Assembly (NCBI GenBank): GCA_023389055.1
Contig: JAEWFA010000061.1
Location: 1 to 8,925, forward strand
Length of the DNA stretch: 8,925 bases
Direction: 5' to 3'
Source: Pseudomonadota bacterium
GTDB taxonomy: Bacteria; Pseudomonadota; Gammaproteobacteria; Burkholderiales; Burkholderiaceae_E
The notes under the pieces were generated by a model. The model was not told the origin of the DNA and did not search any database. It saw only the letters and a list, made by a program, of their open reading frames with translations. The translations under genes and the position numbers were made by a program. Of the stretch, positions 1 through 5,990 are shown in pieces (position 1 is the stretch's first letter; each line of letters begins with the position of its first letter).

Positions 1-118
1 CAACGGTCAAGCCGAAGGCCAGATCAATCGCCTAAAAACACTGAAGCGAGCCATGTATGGCAGAGCCGGGCCAGAACTGATGAGAGCCCGTATGTTACCG
101 TTGAATCACACAAAGTGA
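1..118 (+). CDS. ISL3-family transposase, C-terminal fragment (5' end outside window)
   Basis: Reading from base 2, 38 codons are open to a TGA at 116-118. The peptide contains NGQAEGQINRLKTLKRAMYG and then GRAGPELMRARMLPL. This matches the very C-terminal end of ISL3-family (IS204/IS1001/IS1165) transposases: the NG(Q)xEGxxNxxK stretch carries the last catalytic glutamate of the DDE triad, and the basic helix after it is typical. The rest of the gene lies before the window, so intactness cannot be judged. The stop codon falls inside the presumed terminal inverted repeat of the element, as often happens in this family. Composition is less GC-rich than the neighbouring chromosomal genes, in keeping with a mobile element. 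The family call rests on motif memory, not on a search. Confidence 0.82.
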   Translation, partial: NGQAEGQINRLKTLKRAMYGRAGPELMRARMLPLNHTK

Positions 119-128
119 GGAAGAACCC
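109..128 (+). repeat. Presumed right terminal inverted repeat of the ISL3-like element
   Basis: Directly at the transposase stop the sequence runs to ...GGAAGAACCC (119-128). Read inward from 128 it is GGGTTCTTCC, which resembles the GGNTCTTC ends known for ISL3-family elements. The left end is not in the window, so neither the matching repeat nor the usual 8-bp target duplication can be confirmed. The boundary at 128 is therefore an inference. If it is right, a target duplication would be AATTAACT (129-136). Confidence 0.55.
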
Positions 129-130
129 AA

Positions 131-598
131 TTAACTGCCAAGCGACACGTAGTTCTCGCGCTGCAGGCGCAGCTTGTCGAGGCACCGCGCGACGGCATTG
201 AGGATCTGGTTGGAGCGGAACGGCTTCAGCACGAAGTCGGCAGCGCCTGCCCGCAACGCCCGGATCGCGGTTTCGAGGTCGGCAAAGGCGGTCATCAGGA
301 TGGCGTCGGCGAAGAGGCCGATCGCCCGCTGCTCGGCCAGCCAGTCGACGCCGTTCCTGCCGGGCATGATGTTGTCGAGGATGACGACGTCGAAATGATG
401 CTGGTCGAGCTTGCGGCTCGCCTCGTCCGTGTCGGCGGCCTCCTCGATGCGCTTGCAGCGCGGCCCGAGCGTGCGCATGAGGAAGTTGCGCATGCCCGGC
501 TCGTCGTCGACGATCAGGATCGACGCCTGGGCGAGCCAGGGGCCGAATTCGGGATCGCCGATCGGCTCCCGCAGCTTGCGCGCCGATTGCGCGGCCAT
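131..598 (-). CDS. Response-regulator receiver domain, NtrC-type N-terminus, probably truncated
   Basis: The 155-residue product is a CheY-like receiver at about residues 25-142. It has the acidic pair D31/D32, the phospho-acceptor D75 (VVILDNIMPG), the switch threonine T103 (LMTAF) and the conserved lysine K125 (VLKPF). A 24-residue N-terminal extension precedes it. After the last receiver helix it reads DKLRLQRENYV and stops five codons later. The (L/R)RENYxL segment is how the linker to the sigma-54 AAA+ ATPase begins in NtrC-family regulators, which are normally about 450 residues long, so the ATPase and Fis-type DNA-binding domains seem to be missing. The gene ends beside an insertion sequence. 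ATG at 598 has an AGGAGG-type ribosome site (about 606-612) 7 bases upstream. It lies 101 bases beyond livF on the same strand and may be read through from the importer operon. Alternative: a genuine stand-alone receiver. Confidence 0.85.
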   Translation of the reverse strand: MAAQSARKLREPIGDPEFGPWLAQASILIVDDEPGMRNFLMRTLGPRCKRIEEAADTDEASRKLDQHHFDVVILDNIMPGRNGVDWLAEQRAIGLFADAILMTAFADLETAIRALRAGAADFVLKPFRSNQILNAVARCLDKLRLQRENYVSLGS

Positions 599-668
599 GG
601 CATGTCCTCCCCCATGCTCGTCCGTTGCCGGGAAAGGTTAGACGCTTTCGCCCCCTGACGGAAGCACG

Positions 669-696
669 CTGCCGGCATATCCCGGCCCGCCGGCAG
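669..696 (-). terminator. Weak hairpin just after livF
   Basis: CTGCCGGC (669-676) and GCCGGCAG (689-696) are perfect 8-bp complements around a 12-base loop, placed 4 bases past the livF stop codon. There is no T-run after it in the minus direction, so it is at best a partial terminator or an RNA 3'-end stabiliser. Given the GC content, chance occurrence is possible. Confidence 0.3.
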
Positions 697-699
697 GTG

Positions 700-1446
700 T
701 CAGATGGCGAGATACTCGTTGCGCAGGTCCGGGCTCTCCAGCACCGATCTGGCGGTTCCGTCGAAGACGATCTGCCCCATGTCGAGGATCAGCGCGCGGT
801 TGGCAAGCTCGAGCGCGGCGACCGCGTTCTGCTCGACGATGATGGTGGTGATGCCGAGCTCCTTGATCTGGGCGACGATCTTCTCGATCTCCTTGACGAT
901 GACCGGCGCGAGCCCCTCATAGGGCTCGTCGAGCAGCAGCAGCCGGATATCGCGCGCGAGTGCGCGCGCCACGGCCAGCATCTGCTGCTCGCCGCCGGAC
1001 AGCGTCACCCCTTCCTGCTTGCGCCGTTCGGCAAGGCGCGGGAAATATTCGTAGATCTTCTCCAGCGGCCAGCCCTTCGGCTCGGCGATCTGCGCCAGCT
1101 GCAGGTTCTCCTCGACGGTGAGGCCGGGAATGATCCGGCGATCCTCCTGCACGAACTGGATGCCGTTGTTGGACGCCTGGAAGTCCTTCATCGCGTGAAC
1201 GGCAAGGTCGCCGAGCCAGATCTCGCCGCGCTTGAGCTCGGGGTCGCGGGCGCGGGCCAGCGTGCGCAGCGTCGAGGTCTTGCCCGCCCCGTTGCGGCCG
1301 AGCAGGGCGACGATGTCGCCTTCGGCGATCTCGAAGCTGACGCCCTGGACGATGTAGCTCTCGCCGTAATAGGCGTGGATGTCGCGGACGCTGAAGAAGG
1401 GTGCGCGGGTGGCCGTTTCGGCCTGTGGCATGGTCATGGCGTTCAT
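700..1446 (-). CDS. livF: Liv-type (HAAT) ABC transporter ATP-binding protein LivF
   Basis: This 248-residue cytoplasmic ATPase energises uptake with its partner LivG. The nucleotide-binding parts are all present: Walker A GRNGAGKTS (50-58), Q-loop Gln100, ABC signature LSGGEQQ (149-155), and Walker B LLLLDEP (169-175). The switch region reads VEQNA with Gln in place of the usual His, which is normal for LivF. The ending NEYLAI is the usual LivF C-terminus. ATG at 1446 overlaps the livG stop by one base (TGATG), with GGAGG ten bases upstream, so the two ATPases are translationally coupled; ATGs at codons 4 and 6 are weaker alternatives. It is the last importer gene. Family certain; substrate not readable from this subunit. 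Confidence 0.95.
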   Translation of the reverse strand: MNAMTMPQAETATRAPFFSVRDIHAYYGESYIVQGVSFEIAEGDIVALLGRNGAGKTSTLRTLARARDPELKRGEIWLGDLAVHAMKDFQASNNGIQFVQEDRRIIPGLTVEENLQLAQIAEPKGWPLEKIYEYFPRLAERRKQEGVTLSGGEQQMLAVARALARDIRLLLLDEPYEGLAPVIVKEIEKIVAQIKELGITTIIVEQNAVAALELANRALILDMGQIVFDGTARSVLESPDLRNEYLAI

Positions 1447-2204
1447 CAGTGCGCACCTCCAAGATAGGCTTCCTGCACAACTGGGTCGCCCCTGACCTCT
1501 TCCGGCTTGCCGTCGGCGATGATGCGACCCTGTGCGAGAACGGTGACACGGTCGGCCAGCGAGAACACGACATGCATGTCGTGCTCGATGATGACCTTGG
1601 TCATGCCGCGCTCCTTGAACTTCTTCAGTAGGTCGATGGTGGAGTTGGTGTCGTGGCGCGACATGCCGGCGGTCGGCTCGTCGAGCAGCAGCAGCCTGGG
1701 ATGCTGCACCAGACCCATCGCCAGCTCCAGCCTGCGCTTGTCACCGCGCGACAGGCTGGCGGCCTGCGTGTCCTTGTAGGCGGCGAGCCCGACATCGGCG
1801 AGCCAGTGCTCGGCCTCGTCGCGGATGTCGGCCTGCCCGTCCGCGCTCTGGAAGGCGTTGAGGGCGAAGGCGCCGTCGCGCTTGGCGAAGGCCGGCACCA
1901 TGACGTTCTGGAGCAGCGTCAGGTCGGGAAAGATCTCCGGCGTCTGGAAGACCCGCACGATGCCCATCTGGTTGATCTCGTGCGGGCGCTTGCCGGTGAT
2001 CACCTCTCCGTCGAAGACCACCGCCCCCGAATCGGGCGCGATGCGCCCGATGCACACATTGAGCAAAGTCGACTTGCCGGCTCCGTTGGGGCCGATGATC
2101 GCGTGGGTCGTACCCTCGGCGACCTGCAGGTCGATGTCGGACAGGGCATGCAGGCCGCCGAAGCTTTTCTGCACGTCCGCGACGTGAAGCACCGCGTTGG
2201 TCAT
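1446..2204 (-). CDS. livG: Liv-type (HAAT) ABC transporter ATP-binding protein LivG
   Basis: This 252-residue ATPase is the second nucleotide-binding subunit of the importer. Visible motifs are Walker A GPNGAGKST (38-46), Q-loop Gln87 (VFQTPEIF), Walker B LLLLDEPTAGM (171-181), and the switch histidine His208 (IIEHDM). The ABC signature is LSRGDKRRLE (151-160) instead of the common LSxGxQRRLE. The same wording occurs, as I recall, in a subgroup of alphaproteobacterial Liv ATPases, so it is probably a subfamily mark and not damage. ATG at 2204 lies 9 bases after the livM stop, and an AGGAGAGG ribosome site sits in that junction overlapping the livM stop. It forms a heterodimer with LivF under the LivH/LivM channel. 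Confidence 0.95.
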   Translation of the reverse strand: MTNAVLHVADVQKSFGGLHALSDIDLQVAEGTTHAIIGPNGAGKSTLLNVCIGRIAPDSGAVVFDGEVITGKRPHEINQMGIVRVFQTPEIFPDLTLLQNVMVPAFAKRDGAFALNAFQSADGQADIRDEAEHWLADVGLAAYKDTQAASLSRGDKRRLELAMGLVQHPRLLLLDEPTAGMSRHDTNSTIDLLKKFKERGMTKVIIEHDMHVVFSLADRVTVLAQGRIIADGKPEEVRGDPVVQEAYLGGAH

Positions 2205-2213
2205 CTGCCTCTC

Positions 2214-3353
2214 CTATTCCGCCGGTGCCGGGCTGCTCGACGGGGTCTGGCTCTCACGGCCGCGCCCGGTGCCGAAGCGCGCCCTGATCCTGCGTGCGCC
2301 CTCCATCAGGCCGCCCGGCAGGAAGATGACGATCAGCATGAACATGATGCCGAGCGTCAGGTGCCAGCCCTCGCCGACGAAGGGCGAGGTGATCGAGACC
2401 ACGAAATTCTCCAGTCCGTCGGGCAGGAACGAAAAGATGTCGTGCAGCTTCGCCTCGTGGAACGCCGAGAAGATGTTCTCGAAATATTTGATGACCACCG
2501 CGCCGATGAAGGGGCCGACGAGCGTGCCGACGCCGCCGAGGATGGTCATGAGGACGACTTCGCCCGACGCGGTCCACTGCATGCGCTCGGCGCCGGCCAG
2601 CGGGTCGGTCACCGCCAGCAGCCCGCCGGCGAGGCCGGCATACATGCCCGAGATGATGAAGGCGGCCTGCGTGTAGGGACGGGTGTTGAAGCCGGTATAG
2701 GACATGCGGGTCTGGTTGGACTTGATGGCCTTGAGCATCATGCCGAACGGCGAGCGGTCGATCCGCATCGCCACGAAGAAGCACAGGATCAGCACCGCCG
2801 CGCACAGATAGAAGGCTTCGAGGCCGTCGAGCTCCACGCCGAGCAGGCTAGGGCCGGGAATGCCCGGCGCAGCATCGAAGAGGGCGCGGTCGATCACCCG
2901 CGGATCGTTCAGCGCCAGCTGCAGGCCGGTCTCGCCATTGGTGATCGGCGTGAACACCGAATAGGCGAGATTGTACGACATCTGCGCGAAGGCGAGCGTC
3001 AGGATCGAGAAGTAGATGCCGGAGCGCCTGAGGCTGATATAGCCGATGGCGGCGGCGAACAGCCCCGACACCAGCACCGCCAGCGCGATCGCCGGGATGA
3101 CGTTCATGGTCAGGAGCTTGAACGACCACACCGCCGCGTAGGAGCCGACGCCGAGAAAGGCGGCATGGCCGAAGGACAGGTAGCCGGTCATGCCGAACAG
3201 GATGTTGAAGCCGATGGCGAAGATGCCATAGATGGCGAATTTCTGCATCAGGTCCGGATAGGCGGCGCCGAAGGGCGACAGCCAGAGCGGCATGGTCAGC
3301 ACCACCGCGGCGAACACCACGAGGTAGACGAGATCGTTGCGCAGGGCGGTCAT
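2214..3353 (-). CDS. livM: Liv-type (HAAT) ABC transporter permease LivM
   Basis: This 379-residue inner-membrane permease is one of the two channel subunits. Hydrophobic segments are seen at about 8-25, 38-58, 62-80, 86-107, 111-130, 178-197, 228-250, 264-290 and 332-348. The family core FNILFGMTGYLSFGHAAFLG lies at 49-68. The cytoplasmic coupling loop that contacts the ATPases is SPFGMMLKAIKSN (201-213), and the conserved ILGGVGTLVGP motif is at 271-281. A hydrophilic tail of about 25 residues, rich in Arg then Ser/Pro, ends the protein; such tails are common in LivM but not conserved in sequence. ATG at 3353 is one base past the livH stop, implying translational coupling. Family assignment is firm; transported solute unknown. 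Confidence 0.94.
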   Translation of the reverse strand: MTALRNDLVYLVVFAAVVLTMPLWLSPFGAAYPDLMQKFAIYGIFAIGFNILFGMTGYLSFGHAAFLGVGSYAAVWSFKLLTMNVIPAIALAVLVSGLFAAAIGYISLRRSGIYFSILTLAFAQMSYNLAYSVFTPITNGETGLQLALNDPRVIDRALFDAAPGIPGPSLLGVELDGLEAFYLCAAVLILCFFVAMRIDRSPFGMMLKAIKSNQTRMSYTGFNTRPYTQAAFIISGMYAGLAGGLLAVTDPLAGAERMQWTASGEVVLMTILGGVGTLVGPFIGAVVIKYFENIFSAFHEAKLHDIFSFLPDGLENFVVSITSPFVGEGWHLTLGIMFMLIVIFLPGGLMEGARRIRARFGTGRGRESQTPSSSPAPAE

Positions 3354-3354
3354 G

Positions 3355-4377
3355 TCAGTTCTCCATTACGCCCTTGCGTCCCATCAGGCCGCGCGGCATC
3401 ACCAGCAGCACGACGACGGCGACGAGGTAGATGATGACCTGGTCGATTCCGGGCAGGATGTTCTTGACCTCGTTCATCGAGGCGAAGGATTGCAGGATGC
3501 CGAGCAGGAAGCCGGCGAGCACCGCGCCGCTGACCGAGCCCATGCCGCCGACCACGACCACGACGAAGGACAGCACCAGGAAGTCCATGCCGATGTGGTA
3601 GTTGGGCGGGACGATCGGCGTGTACATGACGCCGGCGAGGCCTGCGACCACGGCGGCGATGCCGAACACCACGGTGAAGCGCTTCTGGATGTCGATGCCG
3701 AGGAAGCCGACGGTCTGGCGATCCTCCATGCCGGCGCGCACCACCATGCCGTAGGTGGTGTAGCGCAAGAAGGCGATGACGGACCCCATGACGGCGACCG
3801 CGAAACCGAGATAGACCAGCCGCCACCAGGGATAGAAGATGCCGGGAAGGCCGAGCCAGCTGCCGACGTCGGCGCTGCCGGTCAGGGCTGCCGGGGCGCT
3901 GACGGGAATGGGATTGGCGCCGAAATTCGCCTTGATGATCTCCTGCATCACGATCGCCAGCCCGAAGGTGACCAGGATCTGTTCGGCATGGGTGCGCCTG
4001 TAGAAGAAACGGATCAGCCCGCGCTCCATGGCGATGCCGACGATCAGCATCACCGGAATGGCGAAGAAGATCGACAGCGGCACCGACCATTGCACCAGGA
4101 ACGCGCCGAAATCGCCGAGCCAGGCCTGCACGAGCGGCGTGCGGACTTCCATGGGCGAGCCCCATGGGGTCAGGCGTTCTGGATCGACCGTCACGGTCTC
4201 CAGCTGGAGCAGGCGGCTGAAGACGACAGCGCAGAAGGCGCCGATCATGAACAGGGCGCCATGCGCGAAATTGACCACGCCGAGCGTGCCGAAGACGAGC
4301 GTCAGGCCGAGCGCGATCAGCGCGTAGGCGGCGCCCTTGTCGAGGCCGTTGAGCAGTTGCAGAAAGAGTTGGTCCAT
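3355..4377 (-). CDS. livH: Liv-type (HAAT) ABC transporter permease LivH
   Basis: This 340-residue inner-membrane permease is the partner of LivM. The start MDQLFLQLLNGLDKGAAYAL followed by GLTLVFGTLGVVNFAHG (24-40) is diagnostic for LivH. The coupling loop is YGMVVRAGMEDRQTVGFLGI (209-228), and GGMGSVSGAVLAG (278-290) is the conserved late motif. The frame is open further upstream to 4452, but those residues run through the intergenic hairpin and read as non-protein-like, so ATG at 4377 was chosen; its ribosome site is poor (AGGG a few bases upstream). A hydrophilic insert at about 58-92 (TVTVDPERLTPWGSPMEVRT...) makes it longer than the roughly 300-residue E. coli LivH and should lie outside the membrane. 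It follows the binding-protein gene after an 85-base gap holding a strong hairpin. Confidence 0.93.
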   Translation of the reverse strand: MDQLFLQLLNGLDKGAAYALIALGLTLVFGTLGVVNFAHGALFMIGAFCAVVFSRLLQLETVTVDPERLTPWGSPMEVRTPLVQAWLGDFGAFLVQWSVPLSIFFAIPVMLIVGIAMERGLIRFFYRRTHAEQILVTFGLAIVMQEIIKANFGANPIPVSAPAALTGSADVGSWLGLPGIFYPWWRLVYLGFAVAVMGSVIAFLRYTTYGMVVRAGMEDRQTVGFLGIDIQKRFTVVFGIAAVVAGLAGVMYTPIVPPNYHIGMDFLVLSFVVVVVGGMGSVSGAVLAGFLLGILQSFASMNEVKNILPGIDQVIIYLVAVVVLLVMPRGLMGRKGVMEN

Positions 4378-4422
4378 GATCCCTATCCGCTCCGGGCGGA
4401 AAAACGATGCCGCAAACAGGAA

Positions 4423-4450
4423 GGCGGCCGGCCGGCAAGGGCCGGCCGCC
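4423..4450 (-). terminator. GC-rich perfect hairpin between binding-protein gene and livH
   Basis: GGCGGCCGGCC (4423-4433) and GGCCGGCCGCC (4440-4450) are exact 11-bp complements around a 6-base loop, 12 bases after the binding-protein stop. In the minus direction it is followed by TTCCTGTTTG, a weak T-rich tail. Such hairpins after the first gene of binding-protein-dependent importer operons usually give partial termination or protect the upstream mRNA from 3' decay, so that binding protein is made in excess of the membrane subunits. That role is inferred here; the structure itself is plain in the sequence. Confidence 0.7.
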
Positions 4451-4462
4451 AAACTTATGTTT

Positions 4463-5803
4463 TCAGCACTTGGTGCTTACGGGACCGAGCTCTCCACCGA
4501 AGATCGTCGGATCGTAGGTGACAGTCTCGGCCGGCACTTCCTTGACCACCTGCAGAAGGTCGAACTTGTCCTTCGGAGCTTCCTTGCCCTGCACCACGAG
4601 CACGGGCTTGAAGCACTGGTGGTCGGAACCGCGATAGAGGGTCGGGCCGTTGCCCAGCCCGTCGAACTCGAAGTCCTCCAGCGCGGCGACGACGCCTTCG
4701 GGATTGAAGGTTCCGGCCCGCTCGCACGCGTCGGCATAGAGCAGCGCCTGGACATAGCCCGTATGCGCGGCCTGCGAGGGCGGAGTGCCGTAGGCCTCGC
4801 CGAACGACTTGGTGAAGGCCTTGGTGGCCTCGTCCTCGAGCTTCCAGTCCCAGTTCGAGGTGCCGTAGATGCCCTTGATGGCATCGCCGGCGCCCTGCGC
4901 CATCAGCTCGGAGAACAGCGGCACGACGATCTCGAAGTTCTTGCCGTTGACCTGCTTGTCACGCATGCCGAACTGCACCGCCTGGCGCAGCGAGTTCACC
5001 ATGTCGTTGCCGTAGTGGTTGAGGATCAGCAGATCGGCGCCCGAATTAAGGATCGGCGTCAGATACTGCGAATAGTCGGGGGTGCCGACCGGGGTGCGCA
5101 CCGTCTGAACCGTCTCCCAGCCCAACGCCTCGGTCGCGGCCTTGATCGACTCTTCCTGCGTCCAGCCCCAGGTGTAGTCCGCGGTCAGGTGGTAGGCGCG
5201 GCGGTCCTTGCCGTAGGCTTCGCCGATGATCGGCGCGATCGCGACGCCCGACATGTAGGCATTGAAGAAGTGGCGGAAGCCGTTCTTCTTCTTGTCCTTG
5301 CCGGTGGTGTCGTTGGAATGGGTCAGGCCGGCCATGAAGATGACGCCCATGTCCTGGCACAGCGCCTGCACGGCAACCGCCGGACCCGACGAGGAACCGC
5401 CGGTGATCATGATGGCGCCGTCGCGCTCGATCATGCGGGTTGCCGAAGCGCGCGCTGCGTCGGTCTTGGTCTGCGAATCACCGGTGACGTATTCGACCTT
5501 CTTGCCGAGCACGCCGTTGCCCTTGAGAGCGGTGCCCTTGAAGGTGTTGATCATGCCGCCGTCGCCCTCGCCGTTGAGGTGCTTGACGGCGAGCTCGTAC
5601 GCCTTGAGCTGGTCCTTGCCCTCCTCGGCATAGGAACCGGTCTGCGGGCAGTTGAAGCCGAACACGACGCTCGAGCCGGTCGGGTTGTTGCAGAAGTCCT
5701 GCGCGCGCGACGCGCTGGTGAAGATGGTCGGCATGGCAAGCCCCGCGCCGACGATGCCGCTGCTCTTAAGGAAGAGGCGCCGGTTGATCCTCTTGAGTGT
5801 CAT
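4463..5803 (-). CDS. Tat-exported periplasmic substrate-binding protein of the Liv-type importer
   Basis: The 446-residue product is a type I periplasmic binding protein (Peripla_BP_6, COG0683). ATG at 5803 is chosen because GGGAGG (5810-5815) lies 6 bases upstream; the in-frame ATG at 5824 has no such site. The N-terminus carries a twin-arginine motif, NRRLFLK (7-13), a hydrophobic stretch, and a likely cleavage after SRA (34), so it should be exported folded by the Tat system, as also known for urea-binding UrtA. The mature protein begins QDFCNN. The Ser/Gly-rich stretch TGGSSSGPAVAVQ (134-146) is where this fold usually grips the ligand's carboxylate and amino groups. Cysteines at 38 and 52, several later ones and a final Cys could form disulfides. 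The ligand is not identifiable: branched-chain amino acids, amides, urea-like compounds or short carboxylates are all possible. First gene of the operon, divergent from the ScfR regulator. Confidence 0.92.
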   Translation of the reverse strand: MTLKRINRRLFLKSSGIVGAGLAMPTIFTSASRAQDFCNNPTGSSVVFGFNCPQTGSYAEEGKDQLKAYELAVKHLNGEGDGGMINTFKGTALKGNGVLGKKVEYVTGDSQTKTDAARASATRMIERDGAIMITGGSSSGPAVAVQALCQDMGVIFMAGLTHSNDTTGKDKKKNGFRHFFNAYMSGVAIAPIIGEAYGKDRRAYHLTADYTWGWTQEESIKAATEALGWETVQTVRTPVGTPDYSQYLTPILNSGADLLILNHYGNDMVNSLRQAVQFGMRDKQVNGKNFEIVVPLFSELMAQGAGDAIKGIYGTSNWDWKLEDEATKAFTKSFGEAYGTPPSQAAHTGYVQALLYADACERAGTFNPEGVVAALEDFEFDGLGNGPTLYRGSDHQCFKPVLVVQGKEAPKDKFDLLQVVKEVPAETVTYDPTIFGGELGPVSTKC

Positions 5804-5847
5804 CGATTTCCTCCCATTTGGCATGTCCGACTCGGGAGCCGGGCGTT

Positions 5848-5869
5848 CCAGGGGCGTGATTGCCCTTGG
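5848..5869 (-). other. Possible leader hairpin upstream of the binding-protein gene
   Basis: In the predicted 5' leader, CCAAGGGC and GCCCCTGG (minus strand) can pair over 7 of 8 positions with one A-C mismatch and a 6-base loop, about 45 bases before the start codon. There is no alignment to any known riboswitch that I recognise. It may be a chance structure in GC-rich DNA. Confidence 0.2.
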
Positions 5870-5917
5870 CCATCGTTGCGCGGTTCTGTCATTCTTTCAA
5901 TAAGCCATTGGTTTAAC

Positions 5918-5940
5918 ATGATATTTTTGTAAATTATTGC
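5918..5940 (-). promoter_or_regulatory. Tentative promoter of the importer operon
   Basis: On the minus strand TATCAT (5923-5918) matches the -10 consensus at 5 of 6 positions; 17 bases upstream lies GTCAAA, a poor -35 (5946-5941, just outside the span given). An AT-rich stretch sits between them. Such a promoter would give a leader of about 110 bases to the ATG at 5803. The left arm of the operator repeat (5926-5936) lies in its spacer, so binding there could control it. The weak -35 suggests dependence on an activator. Confidence 0.35.
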
Positions 5941-5976
5941 TTTGACACAACACGGCATATGTCATTAATTTACAAA
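5926..5976. promoter_or_regulatory. Long inverted repeat, candidate ScfR operator in the divergent region
   Basis: TTTGTAAATTA (5926-5936) and TAATTTACAAA (5966-5976) are exact 11-bp complements. Allowing one mismatch the arms extend to 14 bp (5926-5939 with 5963-5976). The 8-bp cores TTTGTAAA and TTTACAAA have centres 43 bp apart, close to four helical turns, so both face the same side of the DNA. Each core differs by one base from the TTTGCAAA core reported for ScfR-family regulators PccR and RamB. One arm lies before the -35 of the regulator gene and the other overlaps its -10 and start region, the arrangement expected for autorepression through a loop or a bound multimer. The assignment to the adjacent regulator is inference. 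Confidence 0.65.
5942..5969 (+). promoter_or_regulatory. Promoter of the ScfR-type regulator gene
   Basis: An exact -35 TTGACA (5942-5947) is followed after 16 bases by ATTAAT (5964-5969), matching the -10 consensus at 4 of 6 positions. Transcription would begin near 5976, leaving a leader of about 15 bases that holds the AGGGAGG ribosome site (5978-5984). The element sits between the two arms of the inverted repeat. Confidence 0.55.
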
Positions 5977-5990
5977 CAGGGAGGAACCGG

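Larger units (their letters stand above)
1..128 (+). mobile_element. Right end of an ISL3-like insertion sequence (partial)
   Basis: This combines the transposase C-terminus (stop at 116-118) and the ISL3-like terminal sequence ending about 128. The element extends out of the window to the left. It lies tail-to-tail with the minus-strand receiver gene, whose stop codon (131-133) is only three bases past the presumed end of the element. Confidence 0.7.

Noticed and set aside
1446..2204. LivG signature LSRGDKRRLE as a sign of an inactive ATPase
   Set aside because: Walker A, Walker B, Q-loop and switch His are intact, and this signature wording is probably normal in an alphaproteobacterial subgroup.
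1653..3434. Long plus-strand open frame (593 codons) opposite livG and livM
   Set aside because: It is antisense to two genes with complete ABC motifs. Its product is rich in Arg, His, Asp and Gly with no fold or motif, as expected from GC-rich third positions.
3337..4521. Plus-strand open frame (394 codons) opposite livH
   Set aside because: Composition is His/Asp/Glu/Ala-rich noise typical of antisense frames; livH has all family motifs on the other strand.
5866..5879. Sigma-54-like TTGGC...TTGC in the divergent region
   Set aside because: An NtrC-like receiver nearby made this worth checking, but only 5 bases lie between TGGC and TTGC where sigma-54 promoters need 7.
4337..5932. Plus-strand open frame (531 codons) opposite the binding-protein gene
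   Set aside because: Antisense to a gene with a clear Tat signal and ribosome site; no recognisable motif, no ribosome site, and it runs through the control region.
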